A stretch of DNA of 64,000 bases from Halictus rubicundus. Lineage: Eukaryota > Arthropoda > Insecta > Hymenoptera > Halictidae. Positions within the stretch are counted from its first letter, which is position 1, and every line of letters starts with the position of its first letter. This document shows positions 60,062 through 64,000 of the stretch, piece by piece. The notes beneath the pieces are model-generated. The model saw nothing but the letters and a program-made list of their open reading frames with translations, did not search any database and was not told the origin of the DNA. A program made the translations under genes and the position numbers. The stretch lies in assembly GCF_050948215.1 (NCBI RefSeq), contig NC_135151.1:4318220-4382219 (forward strand). Reading direction: 5' to 3'.

Positions 60062-62055
60062 TACATACAATTTAGAAATTCTTACTTTTCCCTGGTATCC
60101 CGAGGCAAAAATTGTGACAGATGAACAGTGATCTATTTTGTCAGCCGCTGTAGATCCCACAAGCTCCAACGAAATTCGTGAAATTGATTAAGATGGTCGA
60201 TGAACTATGCTCGCCCGCATGCGACCGACAGACAACGTGTCGAGCGTGTAATCGAGAACAGGTGTAAATCCGAAGCACCATTGCCAACGTGGATTCGCGT
60301 CGGTCTGCGGGCACCTTAATTCGAAGGGATGTTCGGTCCGAGGTATTCATCCGTGCAGAACCGCAGTCCCGCCAATGGGTTTTCTCGTATCCATTAAGTT
60401 GATAATGCGTCGAGGAGTAAACATCCTCGCAGCCAGTGTAGTCGAGCTATTTTCAAAAGTACTTTGGCTGAATGAACCGATTATAAGGCAACGGTGCAGT
60501 TTATCTGACTCTACCACCCCTGTGCTAGGCGGTTTACGCTCTACTTAATTTCCGAATTGAAAGTACAGGCGAAAGCTTAGGGCATTCCGCGGGGCTGGGG
60601 CTATAGCGCTCGAAACGACGCTGAACATTCGACCATAAGCCGCGAACCGGGAAAACGCCTCATCAACATGGCAAGCTAAAAGGCGTCGGCTACCGGTATT
60701 TAGCTCGTCCTTTTCAAAAGACCATGATTGATAATTGTTAAGGATTCTCAAGATGGTTCAAAGGACCCTCCTTCTTTAGTAGCAAGTCACCCTAATGCAA
60801 CGCATTCCACCAATTTCTTTCAGAAACATTATTGCAAATTTTCTGCATCGATTGGAAGAAAAAGGTGCCGAACCATTTTCCTTCGTTAACAATGTTCTTC
60901 TTTGTTCATTTTTGTCATAAATCCACGATATCCGCAGTCTAATCATTATTTAGCTACTCTTTTCGATTCTAATGTTATTCTAGTATTTTTTTAGTAACAT
61001 TCGGGGTGACATGTTTAGTTTATGGTTAACGATTGTTATGTACGAGGTTAAAAGAAGATTCTTAATCTCCTTTTGGACATTGCACGATCATCGGGAGTCC
61101 TATTAACTCTCCTATTAACCTAGTTTTGACGATTTCACGACTGCCATGACATCCAGCTATTCATAGACAGCTAGAACTATTCGAGTCATTAAACAACGAC
61201 GAGAAAGGAGGAAACGTCTATTTTGTTCAACGGAAGATTACTCATTCTACGCGCATACCTTGTTGCACACCGCCTGGTACACGCTATTTGACGCCGTTCC
61301 ATTTGGCTCATTCCCGATTACTCTGTTCGTTCCCTCCATTGATCGGTTCACCCGTGCAAACTGGCCAACAGTGGTGTAATTAAGCACTCTACCTACACAA
61401 TATAGAGAATGTCGTGGGACAGTCTAAATTATGCTTGGCACCGCAAAATTAGCCCGAGAGAGCCTTCCAAAATTTCACCGAGATCCTCCTGCAAATGGAG
61501 TCGTTTTCGATCAGATAACGGCCATGTTTTATCGCTGGCTGGGTCGCCGCCATGCGCGAACCGTCCGGGGCGCAGAAAATGATGTCGGTATATAGTAATT
61601 CGGACAGAGGACGGTACGAAAGTGCCTTCTGACGACTCCCCGATTATTCTGAACGGTGCCAGACAATGTTACAAACAGCATACACATACAAATTATCTTG
61701 CTTGCGTTCCATTGGGTCTTGTGCAATTCTCGGAAATCATTGTACGCGCGGTGGTACACTGACAACATCGTTCATCACGATTTCGAATTTGCATTCCGCA
61801 ATTCTAATTCGCATCGGCCTGGCTGTTTTAATAGACTCGTGTTTAAACATGAACCGGCAAAGTATAATTACTGGATTCCGGGTCGTCATGCATTTGTAGT
61901 ACGTGCACACGTTTAAAATATATAATGAACATCTATAGCAGCAAACGTTAAAACAGCTCCATGCTCACCAGAACGAATTTTCTACCTGATACGTTAAACT
62001 TGTCCCTCCCCCTGGTTTTTAAAAAACCATCCATTAGTGTCTCGCTTTTGAAAAA
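60062..62055. other. No supported gene
   Basis: One dispersed motif, ATCCGCAGTCTAATCATT, at 60930-60947. The block near 61078-61135 duplicates 27970-28010. Competing frames at 61529-61916 show no motif. Confidence 0.4.
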
Positions 62056-62247
62056 ATGTCAACAACACGGGTCTTGCCAGTGACGTGTATCGTCCTGGAG
62101 ACATACCTGAGCCGTGTTATGTTCACACTCCTAAGCTCGAGTGCTTTCGAGCTTCGTGGTCCCTCACGTGGTATGCTCCGCGGTAGTGGGACCAATTCCG
62201 CGACGTTTATCATCCAGACCTTGGCGACATATATAGAGAATTCACTG
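62056..62247. mobile_element. GTCAACAACA/ATATATAGAG MITE (copy 3)
   Basis: ATGTCAACAACACGGGTCTT to ...CTTGGCGACATATATAGAGA and ATTCACTG before TA. The left CAGTG terminus is missing. Parallel to 25888-26099. Confidence 0.7.
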
Positions 62248-64000
62248 TATATCGTTCAAACTAAGTACAAAAATCATCATAAAAATCATTCTTTTCTTCT
62301 TGCCAGCTTCCCTTAATTATTTCCTTGAAAGTTGAAGAATGCTGTGCTTATCGGACCAACGTCATACTGGATAATTCTCATATCGCTAGCCCAGTTAGGC
62401 GAATCTTTCTTCTTTTTGACGAAGCTGCAAGAGAATAACTACAAAAGTCTCTCGAATAAGTAAGTCGAGATAAAAGAGGGTGTAAAGGGACACGTTGAAG
62501 GCTCGGGAAAAACTGGAGTTTTGCAAACTATATCGGGCAGTTGTTTCACGGCCGGGTTGGTCCCGGTGTCCGTGACAGTATTCTGGCATGTTTTGACAAA
62601 CCGTCCGCCTAATGAGCAGGCTTCCTGTCTTTACCAGGAGAAGATTCCTCTGCCAGTTCGTAGGCGTATCGCCGATGCTGGTAGCCGTCCCCGTATCAGA
62701 GCAATACCTGGGAACCTCGGAGCGAATCCAGGTCGCCCCATTTTGTAATTGGCAATCGGCCTGATCCGCTAGTGAAAAGTCTGCCAGCGAGTTTCAGTTG
62801 TCGAACGCTGCCAGGTCGATCCATCGGTTGTCGGGTCGCGTTTGCCCAGACTTTGCACAATTCTCTCCGTTCGTTCGTTCGTTCGCGTACCTTTTTGTTC
62901 CCCCTCTCCCCTCTCCCCGGCACCGTGCCATCCCTCCTCCCCCCCCCCTCTACGACCTTTTTGCTCATCTTCCATTGTCCCGGCGCATTAATGCCCGGCG
63001 TTCGCGAACGCCTGCGACAATTTTCTCCGTTCGCTGTTCGCGATCCGTCGAAGTTCACCTGAGCGCAGCGAAAATCTGTCGAAACGCGACACGCCGAGAT
63101 CCGCACCGCTATCAGTAGTCGAAGTCTGCGATTCCGAGCACCGGATCCTTGAAACACGATTCAACTTCTCCGGTGCTTTGGGTTTCGAACTCGTTCGACG
63201 CCATCGTTAACTCGTCGCTTTGTAAGGTCGAGTTAGAGTAGCGAGGGGAGACTTCGAAAGAATGCGATTCTCATGTGTTTGAATTCAACTTCTGCTCGAC
63301 TGAAATGGGATCTTATTGGGAGACCAAGACTCCGTAGGTTCGCGATAAGGTACAGTGACCACGTTACCGACAAAAATAGGCGAAAAATGGTTTTACGTGC
63401 CTCGACTTTTCGTCCTTGTATAAAAATATTTTGTCGCTGGGAAAGGGCTCATTCGAAAGAGGAGCGTCCAATCTAGCGCGTGCTGGTGACGAGCCGACGA
63501 GATTATGCAGATATTTGGTAATATAAGCGCTAGAAGTAGGCCAAAAATTGACTATGTGCATGCCGTGGAATCCAAGCGTTTTTATGCCATTGGATCAGTT
63601 TTCTGGATGAAAACATCTCCAGCTACAAATTGAGCTATATTTTGTCTTGATTCTCTACGAAATGAAGCCAAAAACTTGAAAACGGATCTTAAGTCAGTGG
63701 CTGAAGGCTGTGAACGGAAATTATACAGCAGTTACCGACCTGCTGACTCTGCAAAAGCCACGTAACTACCCTCGTACACTCCTCGGGCATAGTTGCGTGG
63801 AAGAGTCTAGGATAATATTCCATCCATTATTATACACGTTAAAACAACAAATTCACCCTTTTAACCCTTCCACAGCGTGATGAAGATGCTGCAATTATAA
63901 TGATATATACGTAATTCATGTTAAAAGATTTTGTGCATATTGTGCTGCAACGGAATATCATAACACTTTGTATATTAGGCTAGAGACGTTACGAAATCTG
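62248..64000. other. GC-rich patch, possible promoter island, no gene called
   Basis: 62500-63300 is GC-rich, with four TTCG tetramers at about 62866-62885, pyrimidine-rich runs at about 62898-62950, and competing frames on both strands (minus 62696-63157, plus 62772-63062 and 62798-63118) without motifs. The arthropod initiator-like TCAGT occurs at about 63111. Composition resembles the island before exon 1, so an alternative first exon is conceivable but not shown. 63300-64000 is unremarkable. Confidence 0.35.

Noticed and set aside
63108..63146. TCAGT initiator with a DPE-like GGATC downstream
   Set aside because: The DPE-like motif is about 2 bp off the required spacing and no coding exon follows, so a promoter call there is not supported.

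Overview
This window looks like insect nuclear DNA, most likely from a hymenopteran (bee, wasp or ant). It is AT-rich with GC- and CpG-rich islands, has long (GA)n/(TC)n runs, is gene-poor, and is dense in small DNA transposons (Tc1/mariner-like, pogo-like, piggyBac-like TTAA elements, hAT and a Transib-like element). I saw no bacterial, plasmid or viral gene. The order-level placement is inference.

Layout. Bases 1-2400 are plain AT-rich sequence. A CpG-rich, microsatellite-rich island (2400-5408) leads into the only host coding exon I can defend: 5409-5618 (+), 70 codons, strong GC at third positions, ending exactly at a consensus splice donor (CAG|GTGAGA) in phase 0. The protein is not recognised; its N-terminus is Cys-rich. 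Nothing downstream looks like a second exon, so the remaining 58 kb may be a long first intron, with possible alternative promoter islands near 43.1 kb (CRE plus CCAAT boxes), 54.1 kb (E-box plus CRE beside a ~145 bp GA run) and 62.5-63.3 kb.

Repeats. 5.9-10.3 kb: a long foldback carrying a TTAA MITE and a CAGTCAAACC MITE, another foldback, and a 1.36 kb mariner-like element with a transposase remnant. 12.9-13.9 kb: a 10-bp-period satellite. 20.7-24.2 kb: one small MITE split by two later insertions, a telescoped foldback (itself carrying a TTAA MITE) and a mariner with a dead transposase. 33.2-35.3 kb: an internally triplicated MITE, then an element whose ends are the heptamer CACAGTG with 5-bp direct repeats (Transib/RSS-like). 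37.5-41.8 kb and 45.9-52.5 kb: further MITEs, including CCAAT-rich palindromic elements, a classic Tc1-type MITE, and a hAT with an exact 8-bp target duplication inserted in a TTAA MITE and still holding a 218-codon ORF for the transposase C-terminal dimerisation region. 53-64 kb: more MITEs and a very long GA tract.

The most informative observations are the Transib-like element with RSS-like ends, the satellite whose GAA triplets recur every 10 bp like a step-type heat-shock element, the stage-by-stage nested insertions whose empty sites can be read in paired arms, the hAT dimerisation-only ORF, a 99-nt pre-miRNA-like hairpin at 31958-32056, and a short dispersed motif (ATCCGCAGTCTA) that no recognised element explains. 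Family names come from recognising terminal motifs and target duplications by eye; no database search was possible.
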